DNA from: Zanthoxylum bungeanum
Taxonomy: Eukaryota > Streptophyta > Magnoliopsida > Sapindales > Rutaceae
Length of the DNA: 64,000 nucleotides
Direction: 5' to 3'
Assembly: GCA_019454045.1 (NCBI GenBank)
Contig: SKCR01006519.1
Span: 496,001 to 560,000 of the forward strand
Shown here: positions 54,452-64,000 of the stretch, one piece after another
Layout of the letters: each line of letters begins with the position of its first letter
Position numbering within the stretch: position 1 is the first letter of the stretch
Notes under the pieces: generated by a model
Told to the model about the DNA's origin: nothing
Database searches by the model: none
The model's input: only the letters and a program-made list of their open reading frames with translations
Translations under genes and position numbers: made by a program

Positions 54452-56629
54452 TGACCGGCGTAAACACACACGTATAACGCAAGCGCACGTATCGTTCAAG
54501 TAGTATAAAAATATTGATCCCATGAGGACTTAATATCTAATCTATTAATTTTATGAGGTCAAATGATTACTAGTATCTAACAGGTTGATTGATTGATTTG
54601 AAATGGTGACGATTCTAAATTTAAAAGCAAGTAAATAAAATTGTCGAAAATAGGTTTTAAGAAAATTCAATATTAAAAACTATCTAGGGTTGTGATGTCT
54701 TCCAATATCATTTTAAAGATGAAGTGGTTATCTTAAAGTTGGGTAATATATTGATTTATTAAGCTGGAACACTAAATTATGTGTAATCCTCTGTCGATGG
54801 TCAGACACAAATACCCAGTTTAACCCAATTGAACCATATGTCTATGTCAACCAAATTATCTGGATTCATTAAGTTTAAGTTCCAATTATGGCTACCCCCG
54901 CCCGACAGGTATATTCCTATCCTTTAAGGAAATCTATTAAAGGGTTATCTATCCTCAAGGAAGATCGTGGGCTATTGAGTCTAAGGCTGAAACCTAAAAT
55001 CCCTATGTCTAGTTCATTTTAGATTTACCAGATCAATTTTATTAATGGCCAGTTAATGAAAAAACATTAAGTTTAAGACTCAATAAATAAATCTTTATAT
55101 TACCCAAGCTATAATCTAACCCCTTATAAAACGGTGATATTAAAAGTCATCACAACCCCAGATAACTAATTTAGTTACAACACATAACTAGGGCTAGTAA
55201 AAACTTGAAAATAAAAGACATAAAGTAAAAATGCGGTAAAGTAAATACTGAAAAGTAAATTACAATAAAATAAAATGTTAAGGTAAAAGGAATTACTTTT
55301 ACTACTACTAATTTAGATATCTCCCATAATATAATATATAAACTTGTGATAACATTACCAACTAGCCATATAGGCGGTATCCTGATTAAGTCAAATTAAG
55401 TCCAACCAGCCATTAAGGAGGTAGTATTTGTCCATAAACCAGCCATAAAGGCGGAACCAAAATAAAATTACCAACCGACCAATCTAGCGGTATCCTTTAT
55501 TAGTCAGGTTTAAACCAGATTAAAATGAATTACCAACCGACCAATCTGGCGGTATCCTTTTTAAGTCAATATTTTAAATAGTGAATATATTATATTTAAG
55601 GGAGATTAATCTAAATAGCAATAGTAAAAGAATTACCTTTCACCCTAGCTGGGGAGGTTACCTCCTCATGGTAAATAGTAAAAACTGTAAAAAGTAAAAA
55701 ACAAGTAAATTACTATTATTACAAAACGTAATTAAAATTAATTACAAAACTAAAAAAAACTAAAAAAATAAAAATTAAAAGAAAGTAGAGAGAGAAACTC
55801 TCTCTTTACATCAAAGAGATGAGAGTGAGTGGTACCTCTAAAACTGAAATCTCGAGCTCAATTTATAGGCCTCGGTAGGCTTCCAGCGTCGCAACGCCAG
55901 GGCCTTTAGCGTCGCTACGCCAGCTTTTGTCGACGTGGCACGCTCTGGTTCGTCGGTTTGCAGATTCTGGATAAGCTGATAAGGTGACACGTGGCGAGGT
56001 GGTTGGGCTTCAATTATTGTGACACGTGGCGGCTTCTGATTGGTCGATGAGATTCTTATCCGCCACGTGTCAGATAAGGATTAGATACTCAATTATTGAT
56101 GCTGACGTGGCGCTAACCTGGCGACACTGGGAAAGAGACTGTCGGCACCGTAGGATTGCGACACGTGGCACTTCCTGATTGGCCGATGATGACGTGGCGG
56201 TGAGGTGGTAGTTTGACTTGGTCAACCTGGTGATGTGGCTGATGACGCGACAATGACGTGGAGTGACACGTGGCACACGTGGCGATGATGACTGTCGGCA
56301 CCGTAGGATGCTGACACGTGGCACGACGCATGTTAGCAGATCGGCTGTGATGGTGACACATGGCACGGCGTACGTTAGCAAAGTCAAACTTTTCTCAGAT
56401 TCTGATTTGTGGACCCGGCGCACGTTAGGCGTCGCGACGCGGGAATTTACTAAAATGCCCTTTTTGTCCAATTTTCACTGTTTTGGCCCAAATCACCTCC
56501 AGAATGTCCTGAAACTTTATTTATCTACAAAATAACACAAAACACATCAAAATATTCACAAAACTCAAGAAACTATACAAAATATTAGGTAAAATGTGTG
56601 GGAAATAGTGATAGATTTACCACTCATCA
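54452..56629 (-). mobile_element. Solo gypsy LTR (LOG/beta family) in copia-2 gag
   Basis: 2178 bases. The minus strand begins TGATGAGTGGTAAATCTATC and ends TTTACGCCGGTCA. Flanks CATAC (54447-54451) and CATAT (56630-56634) are a 5-bp duplication with one change. It holds a hairpin array (55350-55565, five units), minus-strand TATA 'GCCTATAAAT' at 55861-55870, and a G-box/ABRE-like array (55980-56370). Open frames such as 56070-56471 fall inside that array. Confidence 0.85.
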
Positions 56630-56634
56630 CATAT

Positions 56635-57908
56635 CGTGAGATTCCAAGTGTCATGTGCCTTATTCCAAACAAGGTATAAGGAATGATCTATTAATGGACA
56701 TGTGCTTAAGATGATTGGCCACATTGAAAAATTGGCCAACCTCGGGTTCATCATGGATCATGAGATATTTCAGGATCTAATTCTTCAGTCATTACCAAAA
56801 GAATTCTCTAACTTTATTATGCACTTTCATCTATCTGATAAAGAAGCTACTTTAGCAGAATTGCACAATCTGATAAAGCAAGCTGAGAATGACTTGAAAC
56901 CGGAGTTTAAAACCTCCGTTATGCTTATGGGTACAGACCTAAAGCCACGAGGCCCAAAGAAAAATAAGGGCAAGGCCAAGGCTCCAGATCACCTAAAGCC
57001 CAATGGTAATGTGGAGAAGAAAAATGGAAAGGGGAAATGTTTCTTTTGTGGAAAGAATGGACATTGGAAGAAAGACTGCAGATCCTTGAAAGCCAAGGAA
57101 GTTAGGGAAGCTCAAGAGGCCAAGAAGCCCAATGCTTCAGGTATGTTGTATATGATTGAACTATATTCTCAAAACTCTGAACCTTCTACTTGGGTGCTTG
57201 ACACCGGTTGTGGGACTCACTTGTGTAACAATGTGCAGGGCCTGAGAAAAAGTAGAAGACTCCATCATGAGGAGGTTGACTTACACATGGGTAATAGAGC
57301 AAAACTGGCTGCATTATGCGTGGGGACTTATTCATTAGTTTTGCCGAATGGTTTAGTTTTAGACTTAGAAGATTGTGTTTATGTACATTCTCTAGTAAAG
57401 AACATCATTTCAATTTCTTCATTATGTAATAAAGGCTTTTCATGCCTAATAATTTGTAATGAATGTTCTATTTATTTCAATGAAATAAAATATGGAGATG
57501 GTATTTTGAATAATGGTATCTATGTCTTACAAACTAACAAAGAATGTTCAACCTCTAATATATACAACGTTAACTCGAATAATCTCAATGAATCACTTCT
57601 ATGGCACAGTCGCTTAGGTCATATCAATGAAACAAGATTAACTAAGCTACATAAGGATGGGTATTTCAAACCCTTCAAATATGAACCTTATGGAACTTGT
57701 GAATCCTGTTTACTTGGTAAAATGACCAAATTACCTTTCAAAGGTAAATGACAGCGTGCAGCGGAGACATTAGACCTCATACACTCTGATGTATGCGGAC
57801 CAATGTCAGTCACCGCTAAAGGTGGATTCTCATACTTCATTACCTTTATCGATGATCATGCGTGATATGGGTATGTGTACCTTATGCGGTACAAATCTGA
57901 AACCTTTG
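56635..57908 (+). pseudogene. Copia-2 gag C-terminus, protease, GAG-pre-integrase, integrase start
   Basis: After two early in-frame stops a 349-codon open frame (56702-57751) contains 'HIEKLANLGFIMDHEIFQDL', the zinc knuckle 'CFFCGKNGHWKKDC' (57038), the aspartic protease site 'WVLDTGCGTHLCN' (about 57190), 'LEDCVYVHSLVKNIISIS', and GAG-pre-integrase 'WHSRLGHINETRLTKLHKDG' with 'CESCLLGKMTKLPF'. A TGA at 57749 is followed by integrase '[20 protein letters not shown]' (first catalytic D) with another TGA. It stops at 57908 where Ogre-like element 2 inserts. It is the best-preserved copia pol part in the window. Confidence 0.85.
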
Positions 57909-60727
57909 TGTAGGCATTGCATTTTCGCATGTGAAACCCGATGATGAGTCTCAGTTGGAGGCACTACTTTTTCAGCTAAGGATATTGCGGGAAACGGAGG
58001 TCGGAAGGGGAAATTCAGAATAAGTGCGTCATCAAGTTCATTCCACAAGTTCACTGTCTTCGTTGGTGCTGCGTTCGTTACTTCGTTCGAACGTCAGGCA
58101 GATTGTGGACGTTCGTGCCACGTTCGAATTGGCGTTCGAACGGAGTCAGTATTTCTGGTTTTGCTGTTAGCCTCGCACCCCAGCCCAATTAGCCCCCCAA
58201 AGCCCATAAAGCACATCCCAAATTAAATAAATAAATATTAATTAAAACATTAACTAAATAAGATAATAATTAAATTAATTAAATAATTAAATAAAACATA
58301 TACCAAACATAAAATAAACAATTACCAACTTAAACTAAAATCATGCCTAATTTAAATAATTCAAATACTAAAATTAAAATAAGATATGCCTATTTAAAAT
58401 CAATCCTAACCAATTAAAGCCAATCATATATTTGACTTCCTAATTCAATAAGATATCCACCAATTTAGATTATTTGACTTCATAATTTAAAATATTTTGT
58501 CCCCCCTCAATCTTGTATATACCTTTCCTATCACTCATAATTTGGAAACTAGATCTATTCCTTGTGAGACAAGGGCAACCCCTAGCTCTCTTCTATATAA
58601 ACATGCACTAACCTAGCCACCTCCTCCCGGGACTCTCTCTAATACACGCCTAAGACATCAACCTATCCCTCATCTCACACGTAAATCACAAGACACCAAC
58701 CAGAAACCTTACTCTTCATCTCACTCTCCCTTGGCCGAGAACCATACATCCACCATCCCCCCTCCTTAGCCGAGTTTCAACATCTATCTAACAGCCCCCA
58801 AAATACCCCAAACCAGTGAGCAAAAACTGCATATCTAACCATTAAAAAATCACAGACAAACCTGCACAAACAATCTTTAAAAAACACCCAAAACAGTCCA
58901 CCAGAACAGAAGAATAGGACCTGAAACAGTGAGCTGAAATGGCAAGCAGAAATACAGCGAAAACAGCAGCAAAACGGAGACCAGACAGCGAGAAAAATAG
59001 TAAAACAGTGAGCTAAGACGCTAAACCAGTGAACCGGAGAAGTTGAGGAGCTTTACCCTTCCGATCTCCGCGAAACGCAAGCCCGAAAGTTGGCAAAAAA
59101 AAGGTTAGACCTGAGGGTATTTTTCACACTTATTTCTATTTAATTTCTGGTCATTTACTTTGATTATATTTTCTATATTTGTGGCATTTGTTGTGTATAT
59201 GATGCATGTTGTGGGTATTGGATGAATAAAAGAGTGTCGCCTTTTGTGGTATATAGGATGGAAACCCAGATGTAAATTCTGTAGCCGAATCCGAATGGAC
59301 GGTAGTGCGGTCTGTACTTGGGATACAACTCCACGTATCACTTGAGTAAACGAAACCCTCTCTTGTTTTGTGTTGCTTTGGTTTATTTATTTCTCGTCAC
59401 TTGAATTCTGTATGTTGTTTATTTATGCATAGTTCAATCGAGCGCATGGGCTTAGTAAGTGGAATGAAAGATCCCCTATGGGGAGGGGTTAAAGCCCTTT
59501 ACCACGATGCTTTGCCGCACCGGTTGATGTGTGTCCGGTTGAATGCAAGATACGTTCAATCGGGCATACTTAGTTTGATATGATTGTCTTTATGTTTGTA
59601 TGCGTGATGCGATCGAGCGCATTGGCTTAGTAAGTGCGATGAGAGGTCCTCTAATTGAAGAGGTTAAAATCCTTTACCACGATGCTTCGCCGCGCCTCAC
59701 ATTGTACTATTTGTCATTTAGGTATTGCGTCCCATTTCATGCATCAGGTCCGTTCCCGTTCGAACGCGTTTACGAACGCAACTCGAACGCGCATGTATTT
59801 TTCCTTGTCATGCGTCAGGTCTTATTTCTGTTCGAACGCGTTCACAAACGCCATACGAACGTGAGCATTCTGTTTTATTTCCGTTCGAAGGCGTTCACAA
59901 ACGCCACACGAACGTGAGTATTCTGTTTCGTTTCCGTTCGAACGCGTTCACAAACGCCACACGAACTTGAGTATTCTGTTTCATTTCCATTCGAACGCGT
60001 TCACAAACGCCATACGAACGTGAGCATTCTGTTTCATTTCCGTTCGAACGCATTTACAAACGCTACTCGAACGAGAACCTTCTGTTTACCGTTCGAACGC
60101 GTCTACGAACGCTTCACGAACGTACACGGTAAACAGATCCTCTTGCATCATATTACGACATGTCCATCTTAGCATATAGTTACCCCTTTTCTACATTATG
60201 CTTTTGTATTACCTCTCTAGTTGTCTATTTCTGTTATGCGCCTACAATATTATTTGTCGTCATTTTGATTTCCTTTACATTACACGCAAATGTTACCATG
60301 ACTTTTTGTGTTTATATTTACATGAATGATTGAATTCTTATGACGTTATGTGCTTGTTATTGCAAAGGCCTACTTTTGAGCATGTGAATTTGGCAATAAG
60401 ATTTGGTTTCATGTATGTTAGATGTAAATTATACTTTTAAGCATGTGAATCTAGGATTGTGTTGCACTTGGAAATATATGTCATAGGCTTGGTTGGATTA
60501 TTGCATAAATCTTTACATTACAAGTTGCATAAGTAAGGGACCATTCCGAGCCCAATGGTTTGAGGTCTTCCCTTGCGAGGGGTGAGTGCGGCCTTAAATC
60601 TTTTTCCCGGTTCACACCGGGTGGCGACTCCATTACTCTCCGGTTTAGTCCCCCGTGGCTACTCCGTACTCCCAACTAGGCCCCCGAGCCTGGAACAACA
60701 TGCGTCGCCCAGTTTCTGTGTCCCACA
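57909..60727 (+). mobile_element. Ogre-like element 2, 5' LTR
   Basis: 2819 bases, TGTAGGCATTGCATTTTCGC ... TTCTGTGTCCCACA, then PBS. It matches Ogre-like LTRs 1 at both ends; the middle is different, with TATA 'CTATATAAAC' at 58593-58602 and a tandem array of TTCGAACG-containing units at 59750-60125. No gene. Confidence 0.75.
59750..60125 (+). repeat. Tandem repeat rich in GTTCGAACGCGTT
   Basis: About six units of roughly 60 bp containing 'CCGTTCGAACGCGTTCACAA' then 'ACGCCACACGAAC' and 'GTGAGTATTCTGTTT'. Unit length and spacing vary slightly. 'CGTTCGAACG' is palindromic. More TTCGAACG copies lie upstream at 58075-58140. Very rich in CpG for an A/T-rich window. Overlapping open frames (59600-59970) are repeat artefacts. 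Confidence 0.8.
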
Positions 60728-60730
60728 GTC

Positions 60731-60748
60731 TGGCGACTCCACTGGGGA
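60731..60748 (+). other. Primer binding site of Ogre-like element 2 (tRNA-Arg type)
   Basis: TGGCGACTCCACTGGGGA, three bases after the LTR end; the best-preserved copy of this PBS in the window. Confidence 0.7.
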
Positions 60749-61057
60749 TAGAGAATCGGCCCCGAAATAATGCCTTGTAATGTATAGATTTATGCTTTAA
60801 TTAACCGTGTCTACAAATGTGTGAAATGAGGGTTGTAATCAAAGGCATTTTGAGGCTAGGTAATGGTTTGGTGTCTTCCTTCACTCACTACCTTTCTAGA
60901 AGGAAAAGCTGTGAAGGCACCTAGATAGCCATCTACTCGTAGCCTATTGTGATGGACTAATTTGGAGGGCTCGTTGTTTATTCCTGACACCAAGCGATAA
61001 GAGCCTAAGAGGCTTGGGTATTTAAGTGAGCCTCGCTCCACCTTCCCTCTGGGGAAT
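60749..61057 (+). other. Ogre-like element 2 leader, proximal part
   Basis: Contains 'ATCAAAGGCATTTTGAGG', 'GGTTTGGTGTCTTCCTTCAC', 'GGACTAATTTGGAGGGCTC' and 'CCCTCTGGGGAAT', the same order as element 1 (minus strand, 12500-12720) and as 47102-47350. The solo LTR follows. No gene. Confidence 0.6.
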
Positions 61058-63144
61058 TGATGAGTGGTATTTATATCACTATTTCCCACTCATTTAACCT
61101 CATATTTTGTATAGTTTCTTGAGTCTTGTGAACGTTTTGATGTGTTTTGTTGTTATTTTACAGATAAATAAAGTTTGGAAAGCACTTGAGGCAATTTGGG
61201 GCAAAAACGGACAAAAATGCGTCAACAGGGATATTTTCGTCTTTTCCGAGTCGCGACGCTGAAGCCTTGCGCGGCGCGACGCCCAGGATGCGCCGAATAT
61301 GCTAACATGCGCCGTCAGCCACGTGTCAAAATCTGATAGGTTGGACTTGCTAACGTGCGCCGGATCTTGCTAACGTGCGCCGCCCTTGCTAACATGCGCC
61401 TCATGCCATGTGTCATCACCTCATTGGACCACCAAACCGCGTGCCACGTGTCGCCTCTCTCTTGGACCGAATAATCAACGAATCAGAGAATGCCACGTGT
61501 CACCATTTTATTAGATCGAATTTACACCCAATCACAAGATTACACGTGGCACGATTCTATTGGACCGCATCGCCAGTCAACCAGAGCGTGACACATGTCA
61601 CCAATTATTGTGCCGACAGCCGCGTGGTCAACATACGCGTGGACTCCATAAACTGTTTCCATCGTCGCGACGCTAGTGCATTTTCAGCGTCGCGACGCTG
61701 GGCCAAAATTTGCCTATAAAAGGAGGCCACCATTTCAGTTTTAGTTGCACATTCTCTCTCATTTTCTTTGATGTAAAATCGGGAGTTTCTCTCTCTAATC
61801 TCTTTTAATTTAAGTTTTGTAATTAATTACATTTTGTAATAGTAATTACTTTCTGTAATAGTAATAGTAATAGTAATTTATCTTGTTTTTACTGTTTCAG
61901 TTTTACTATTCAACCATGATGAGGTAACTTCTCCTTGCTAAGGTGAAAGGTAATTCTTTTTACTGTTACTATTTAGATTAATCTCCCTTAAATATAATAT
62001 ATTTACTATTTAAAATTTGACTTAATACGGATACCGCCATATTGGTCGGTTGGTTATTAAATTTAAATTGGTTTAAATATGACTAATCCAGGATACCGCC
62101 TATATGGCTGGTTGATAATTAAATTTTCTTACCGCCTATATGGCAGGTTCATGGACAAATCATACCGCCTTTATGGCTGGTCGGACTTAATTTGAATTAA
62201 TCAGGTTACCGCCTATATGGCTGGTTGGTAATATTATCACAAGTTTATATATTATTTTATGGGAGATATCTAAAATAGTAAATAGTAAAAGTAATTCCTT
62301 TTACCTTAGTATTTTATTTTATTTACTTTTCAGTATTTACTTTACCGCATTTACTATTTCGCATTTTTACTTTATGGTTTTTACTTTTAAGTTTTTACTA
62401 GCCCTAGCCATGTGTCATAACTAAGTTAGTTATCTAGGGTTGTGATGAATTTCAATATCACTGGTTTATAAGAGTTAGATTATAGTTTGGGTAATATAAA
62501 GATTTATTTATTGAGTCTTAATCTTAATGCTTTTTATTAACTGGCCATTAATAAAATTGATTAGGTAAACTTAAAATGAACTAGACATAGGGATTTTAAG
62601 TTTAAGACCTTAGACTCAATAGCCCACGATCTTCCTTGAGGATAGATAACTCTTTTAATAGATTTCCTTACAGGATAGGAATATACCTGTCGGGCGGGGG
62701 TAGCCTTAATTGGAACTTAATCTTAATGAATCTAGGTAATTTGGTTGACATAGACATATGGTTCAATTGGATTATACTAGGTATTTGTAATTGACCATCG
62801 GAAGAGGCTTTCACATAATATAGTGTTCTAGGTTAATAAATCAATGTATTACCCAACTATAGGATAACCACTTCATCTTTAAATAATATTGAAAAGATTC
62901 ACAACCCTAGATAATTTTTAATATTGAATTTTCTTAAAACTTACTTTCGAGCAATTTTATTTACTTGTCTTTAAATTTAGAATCGTCGTCATTTCAAATC
63001 AATCAAACAACCTATTAGATATTAGTAATCATTTGACCTCATAAAGTTAATAGCTTAGGTATTAAGTCCTCGTGGGATCGATATTTTTTATACTACTTGA
63101 ACGATACGTACGCTTGCGTTATACGTGTGTGTTTACGCCGGTCA
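61058..63144 (+). mobile_element. Solo gypsy LTR (LOG/beta family) in Ogre-like leader
   Basis: 2087 bases from TGATGAGTGGTATTTATATC to TTTACGCCGGTCA, with perfect 5-bp duplications GGAAT at 61053-61057 and 63145-63149. U3 has G-box-like sites, GCTAACGTGCGCC repeats and GCGTCGCGACGC palindromes (61250-61700); TATA 'TATAAAAGG' at 61715; hairpin array of five units at 62032-62235. The 103-codon open frame 61408-61719 is inside the U3 array. Confidence 0.9.
62032..62235 (+). repeat. Five tandem hairpins of type ACCGCC...GGCTGGT
   Basis: Units: ACCGCCATATTGGTCGGT, ACCGCCTATATGGCTGGT, ACCGCCTATATGGCAGGT, ACCGCCTTTATGGCTGGT, ACCGCCTATATGGCTGGT, spaced 30-60 bases. Each folds with a 4-6 bp stem around an A/T-rich loop. 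It lies about 320 bases after the TATA box. Confidence 0.75.
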
Positions 63145-63149
63145 GGAAT

Positions 63150-64000
63150 CTACAACGGGAAATCCATTTGACAGTCTGTCACACACCATAGCTCATTGGC
63201 ACGTACCTTATTGTATAAAAAAGGGTGTGCTCACTTGGTTGCTCGAACCCTTGATTGGGGAGACCTAGTTGTGGGCCATCCTTCGCCGATGAGAGCCTTT
63301 GTCCATACTCCCACGAACCCATGCGTAGACCGGGTTGTATAGCCTATAACAAATATTTCCTTGTGCTTTAGGACCATTATCATTTGGATGAATTAGACTC
63401 CTTGTCAAAAATGCGAACTTGCTGGGCCATTTAAACTGGGGCAGGTTCGTACCTTATGACAATTAGGCCCAAAGCTTCTGAAATGATGATGGGCCACACG
63501 GTAGAAGTTATTATTTTATGTTTATAAAATCTTCCTTGTATGCTTATGTTTGGGAACATTGCTATTTGAATCCATCTGGGTCTTTTGTCATGAGATATGG
63601 GCTTGTTGGGCCATTTAAACTGGGACAAGAACATATCTTATAACGATTGGGCCAAAAGGCTTCTAAATAACAATGGGCCATTTTATGATTGTGTTCGGAA
63701 TATTATTATTTGGATTTAGTTGGGCTCTTTGCCATAAGACATGAACTCGTTGGGCCATTTAAACTGGGACGGGTTCACTCTTATGACAGTTGTCCCAAAA
63801 GCTTCTAAAATGATAATAGACCGATTTGTTTGAGAATTTTATTTGATTTAGTATATGTTATATACTTCTTATGCACATCATGCATATATATACCTTGTTA
63901 ACACCATCCGTGTCTTAAAAAAGACACCATAGATACCGTTTGGGTTAGGGAAGGAACCAGACTCACTAAAAGAACAGTTGAAAGCATGAGTGAATCCGGT
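63150..64000 (+). other. Ogre-like element 2 leader, distal part, with three leader repeats
   Basis: Non-coding. 'GGGCCATTTAAACTGGG' occurs at about 63424, 63608 and 63752, each within a unit of roughly 150-180 bases that also contains 'CTTATGACA' and 'AAAAGCTTCTAAA'. The end ('ATCATGCATATA', 'GTGTCTTAAAAAAGACACC') corresponds to minus-strand 11880-11960 of element 1. The reverse-strand open frame at 63431-63634 is not a gene. Confidence 0.6.

Larger units (their letters stand above)
44371..57908 (+). mobile_element. Copia-2: copia element with nested insertions (plus strand)
   Basis: 5' LTR 44371-46347, tRNA-Met PBS, leader (46364-47582 and 53788-54125), gag (54126-54451 and 56635 on), protease, GAG-pre-integrase and the start of integrase, cut at 57909 by Ogre-like element 2. 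The LOG element inserted in the leader, and a minus-strand gypsy LTR in gag. Copia-2 itself inserted into copia-4's RT. Confidence 0.8.
57909..64000 (+). mobile_element. Ogre/Tat-like element 2 (plus strand, continues beyond window)
   Basis: 5' LTR 57909-60727, PBS, and leader to the window end, interrupted by a solo LTR at 61058-63144. The leader matches Ogre-like element 1. Coding regions would lie beyond 64000. Confidence 0.75.

Noticed and set aside
56070..56471. 133-codon minus-strand ORF; similarly 37619-37945 and 61408-61719
   Set aside because: All three fall in the G-box/CGTCGCGACG arrays of LTR U3; they are open because of base composition and do not share a conserved protein.
59600..59970. 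Overlapping plus-strand ORFs with repeated 'NAFTNA' or 'FRSNAFTNATRT' text
   Set aside because: Artefact of the TTCGAACG tandem repeat read in several frames.
60700..60748. Possible tRNA gene at the PBS
   Set aside because: Only the 3' end complement of a tRNA is present; there are no D, anticodon or T arms around it.

Overview
This is a plant nuclear window, most likely from a dicot with a large repeat-rich genome; the species cannot be fixed from the sequence. It is almost entirely LTR retrotransposons nested inside one another. Primer binding sites match the 3' ends of plant tRNA-Asp, tRNA-Arg and initiator tRNA-Met, gag, protease, integrase and reverse-transcriptase fragments are all plant Ty3/gypsy or Ty1/copia types, and there is no rRNA, tRNA or bacterial-style operon. 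No ordinary resident host gene was found.

Layout. 1-2546: two truncated gypsy LTRs and a gag fragment. 2547-22155: an Athila-like gypsy element ('alpha', + strand) with gag remnants, no pol, and a decayed LOG gene remnant before its 3' UTR. Inside alpha's gag sits a Tekay-type LTR (4758-16876), itself split by an Ogre/Tat-like element on the minus strand (6935-16270). Further pieces of the Tekay-type LTR family lie at 18345-20288 and 22156-24865. 24866-26546: a second minus-strand gypsy LTR with a short internal remnant. 26547-32656: copia-1 (+). 32657-36415: copia-3 (-), split by a solo copia LTR. 36416-41005: a minus-strand Tat/Athila-like element ('beta') with a broken third ORF. 41006-44370: copia-4 (-). 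44371-57908: copia-2 (+), broken by the LOG element (47583-53782) and by a minus-strand solo LTR (54452-56629). 57909 to the end: a second Ogre-like element (+), broken by a solo LTR (61058-63144).

The centre of interest is the LOG element. It is a 6.2 kb gypsy insertion with a perfect 5-bp target duplication (GGTGT) and LTRs only about 1-2 % apart by eye. It has no reverse transcriptase or integrase, but it carries an uninterrupted, intron-free 217-codon gene for a LONELY GUY (LOG) protein, the enzyme family that releases active cytokinin bases from their nucleotides. The gene lies between a gag-like ORF and the 3' LTR, the place where Athila/Tat elements keep a third, envelope-like ORF. Alpha carries a decayed copy of the same gene in the same place, with the same unusual basic-plus-EAR-like tail and the same downstream UTR, so the association predates the split of the two families. 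Beta carries an unrelated plant-transposon ORF in that slot.

The non-coding parts also hold repeated structure: tandem hairpins in the transcribed part of the gypsy LTRs, G-box/ABRE-like arrays in their U3, a doublet of hairpins in the 3' UTR shared by alpha and beta, arrays of trinucleotide-loop palindromes in the copia LTRs, and tandem repeats in the Ogre-like elements. All similarity statements are by eye; no alignment or database search was run.
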